In this document: positions 15,695-17,365 of the stretch, in pieces | Numbering within the stretch: position 1 is the stretch's first letter | How the letters are laid out: each line of letters opens with the position of its first letter | NCBI GenBank assembly: GCA_002746275.1 | Contig: NVWR01000006.1 | Location: 226,021-243,385, forward strand | DNA from: Rhodobiaceae bacterium | GTDB lineage: Bacteria; Pseudomonadota; Alphaproteobacteria; Parvibaculales; Parvibaculaceae | Length of the DNA stretch: 17,365 bases | Direction of reading: 5' to 3' | Position numbers and translations under genes: made by a program | The notes under the pieces: generated by a model | Told to the model about the DNA's origin: nothing | Databases searched by the model: none | Seen by the model: the letters and a program-made list of their open reading frames with translations, nothing else

Positions 15695-17195
15695 TTATTG
15701 CAAGTTCGCCAGTGCTGATATTTTCAATAGTGAAGCGGATATCGGCATCGCCGTTTTCGAGGTTGTTGACGGCAGCGCGCGGCAGAACGACGAAGGTCTT
15801 GATGCTTTGCAGGCTGTCGGGGGCGACAGTAATGATCAAGTCGCCGGTCGATGCAATTCCTTGGCGTGTGAGGAGTGCGCCGTCGAGACCGTCTATGTGC
15901 ACGGAAAATTCCTGCTCTGCATGGAGTTTGTTGATGATCTTGACCATGTAGCCATTGCGAATGCTGCCGTCAGACAATTGAACAAACAGGGGATTGCGAT
16001 CCCGCAGGATATTCAGGTCGATGGCGCTGCGCGTCGTCAGCGAAAACGCCATTATCCCGCTGACGAGGAACAAAAGGGCGATGTAAATGATCGTGCGGGG
16101 CCGGAGAATATTGATCTTCTCTTCTTCGCCGGCCAAGCGACGGTCCATGTTTGCAGGCGTGTCATAGCCGATGAGCGCGCGCGGGCGACCAACCCTGTCC
16201 ATGATCTCATCGCACGCATCAATACAGAGCGCGCAGTGAATGCACTCCATTTGCATGCCGTCGCGAATGTCGATGCCCATGGGGCAGACGGCGACGCACT
16301 GTCCGCAATCGATACAGTCGCCACGCCCATCCCAGGTGGTTCCCTTTTTGTGGGAGCCGCGAGGGTCGCCCCGATCATACTTGTAGGTTACGAGCAGCGA
16401 GTCATCGTCAAACATGGCGCCTTGAATGCGAGGCCAGGGGCACATGTAGGTGCAGACCTGTTCGCGAGCGAGGCCGCCAAACACATAGGTTGTGGTGGCG
16501 AATAGGCCGATAAACAGATAGGCGACAGTGGGCGCTGAGAAGGTAACAAGATCTGCTGCCAGTCGTGGTGCATCATCAAAGTAGAAAACCCAGGCACCGC
16601 CGGTAACAATGGCCACCACAAGCCAGCTCGCATGTTTTGCGAGCTTGCGGGAAAATTTTCCCAAGGAGAACGGCTTCGCATCCAGCCGAATGCGGGCCGC
16701 GCGGTCTCCTTCAAAAAAACGTTCGATGTAGATGAACAGGTCTGTCCAGACGGTTTGTGGGCAGGCGTAGCCGCACCAGACACGCCCGGCGACCGAAGTA
16801 ACGAGAAAGAGGGCGATGGATGCCAGGATCAGCAGGCCGGTGAGGTAGTAGATTTCCTGCGGCCAGATTTCGATCCAGAAAAAATAGAAACGGCGATGCG
16901 GGAAGTCGAGAAGGACGGCCTGATCTGGGGCAAGGGGGCCGCGGTCCCATCTGATCCACGGGGTGACATAATAGATTGTCAGACTTACCGCCATCACGAT
17001 CCATTTGATGAGCCGGTAGCGACCATGAACAAGCTTGGGATAAATTTTTATGCGGCTCGCATAGAGGGAGCGGTTTTTTTCTGCATTGACGGCCGTCGGT
17101 GTTTCACCCTCCGCCCCATGCGGATTTGCAAGCCGCTCTGCCTCGCCGATCAGCGAGGATAGGCCCTGTGGGGTGTTCGCGGCGTCGGTGGTCAT
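15663..17195 (-). CDS. ccoG: Cbb3 oxidase assembly protein CcoG (FixG/RdxA), polyferredoxin
   Basis: CcoG is a membrane-bound cupric reductase that supplies Cu(I) for cbb3 assembly. Numbered from ATG 17195, the 510-residue protein has transmembrane helices, WCGYACPQTVWTD (C141, C145), CTYMCPWPRIQGAM (C248, C252) and a pair of [4Fe-4S] motifs, CIDCGQCVAVC (C294-C304) and CIHCALCIDAC (C318-C328), followed by a C-terminal Ig-like domain, as in FixG. I chose ATG 17195 because GAGG lies five bases upstream. A GTG at 17216 is in frame but has no such site and lies inside a perfect hairpin. ccoH overlaps its end. The ccoNOPQ genes are expected upstream, beyond the window. Confidence 0.95.
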   Translation of the reverse strand: MTTDAANTPQGLSSLIGEAERLANPHGAEGETPTAVNAEKNRSLYASRIKIYPKLVHGRYRLIKWIVMAVSLTIYYVTPWIRWDRGPLAPDQAVLLDFPHRRFYFFWIEIWPQEIYYLTGLLILASIALFLVTSVAGRVWCGYACPQTVWTDLFIYIERFFEGDRAARIRLDAKPFSLGKFSRKLAKHASWLVVAIVTGGAWVFYFDDAPRLAADLVTFSAPTVAYLFIGLFATTTYVFGGLAREQVCTYMCPWPRIQGAMFDDDSLLVTYKYDRGDPRGSHKKGTTWDGRGDCIDCGQCVAVCPMGIDIRDGMQMECIHCALCIDACDEIMDRVGRPRALIGYDTPANMDRRLAGEEEKINILRPRTIIYIALLFLVSGIMAFSLTTRSAIDLNILRDRNPLFVQLSDGSIRNGYMVKIINKLHAEQEFSVHIDGLDGALLTRQGIASTGDLIITVAPDSLQSIKTFVVLPRAAVNNLENGDADIRFTIENISTGELAINDTSFRGPSR

Positions 17196-17210
17196 CTCTG
17201 CCTCATGGTT

Positions 17211-17266
17211 ATCCACGTTTGCGTGGATGTTATCCCGGTCGTCGCTTTTCCTCCCACAGAAGCGAC
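17211..17266 (-). promoter_or_regulatory. Two hairpins in the ccoG leader
   Basis: ATCCACG-CAAA-CGTGGAT (17211-17228) is a perfect seven-pair hairpin just before the preferred ccoG start. GTCGCTT and AAGCGAC (17241-17266) form a second seven-pair stem whose minus-strand loop contains GGGAGGA. No T-run follows either, so they are not intrinsic terminators. They may be processing or stability elements between ccoNOPQ and ccoGHIS. I saw no TTGAT-N4-ATCAA FNR/FixK box here. Confidence 0.5.
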
Positions 17267-17365
17267 TTGGGAACCTCTATCCTCCAGGGAATATCTGACT
17301 CTTTAGTTACAAAATGGCCGATATTTTTTCGCCGTGACGAAGGGTCCCTGCGGCAATCTGCCCGT

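Noticed and set aside
17227..17365. Minus-strand open frame of about 45 codons running off the right edge
   Set aside because: Its residues do not resemble CcoP, CcoQ or any family I know, and it may be chance. The window edge prevents a decision.

Overview
The window reads as a GC-rich alphaproteobacterial chromosome. The signs are a thiC gene under a TPP riboswitch, an alphaproteobacterial-style RpoH followed by RluD and a DUF6476-type membrane protein, a ccoGHIS cluster, and a small RNA with CCUCCUCCC loops of the kind described in the alpha-r14 family of Rhizobiales. I cannot name the genus; a Parvibaculales/Hyphomicrobiales-like origin is a guess.

Layout. 1-1979: the 3' part of a TPP riboswitch, then thiC. 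1944-3777: an accessory island between the convergent core genes thiC and tauE. It holds an AbiU2-like HEPN gene and a DnaB-type ATPase gene, and each cargo gene is bounded by a second copy of the neighbouring core gene's 3' end: a thiC tail at 2599-2640 and a tauE tail at 2768-2839. The two displaced tails sit next to each other around an inverted hairpin pair and look like the fossil of the original thiC/tauE junction. 3778-7191 (minus): a tetR - D-aminoacylase-like amidohydrolase - TauE/SafE exporter cluster. 7326-7982 (plus): msrA. 8006-8752 (minus): an SDR with an unusual FabL-like Y-x6-K active site. 8863-11019 (minus): rpoH and rluD; rluD diverges from a DUF6476-type membrane protein (10988-11416). 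11499-11620 (minus): a compact small RNA gene with its own promoter, two anti-Shine-Dalgarno hairpin loops and an intrinsic terminator. 11918-12715 (plus): a DUF2189 membrane protein. 12712-17195 (minus): ccoG-ccoH-ccoI-ccoS, the assembly cluster for cbb3-type cytochrome c oxidase; the structural ccoNOPQ genes would be expected beyond the right edge.

How the parts work together. thiC makes the thiamine pyrimidine and is feedback-controlled by TPP. CcoG, CcoH, CcoI and CcoS form a copper-delivery and assembly set with overlapping reading frames. TetR, amidohydrolase and exporter look co-transcribed. The small RNA carries loops complementary to strong ribosome binding sites, including several in this window, and could act as a broad translational repressor. 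The two most notable observations are the paired displaced gene tails around the island and the undocumented small RNA gene.
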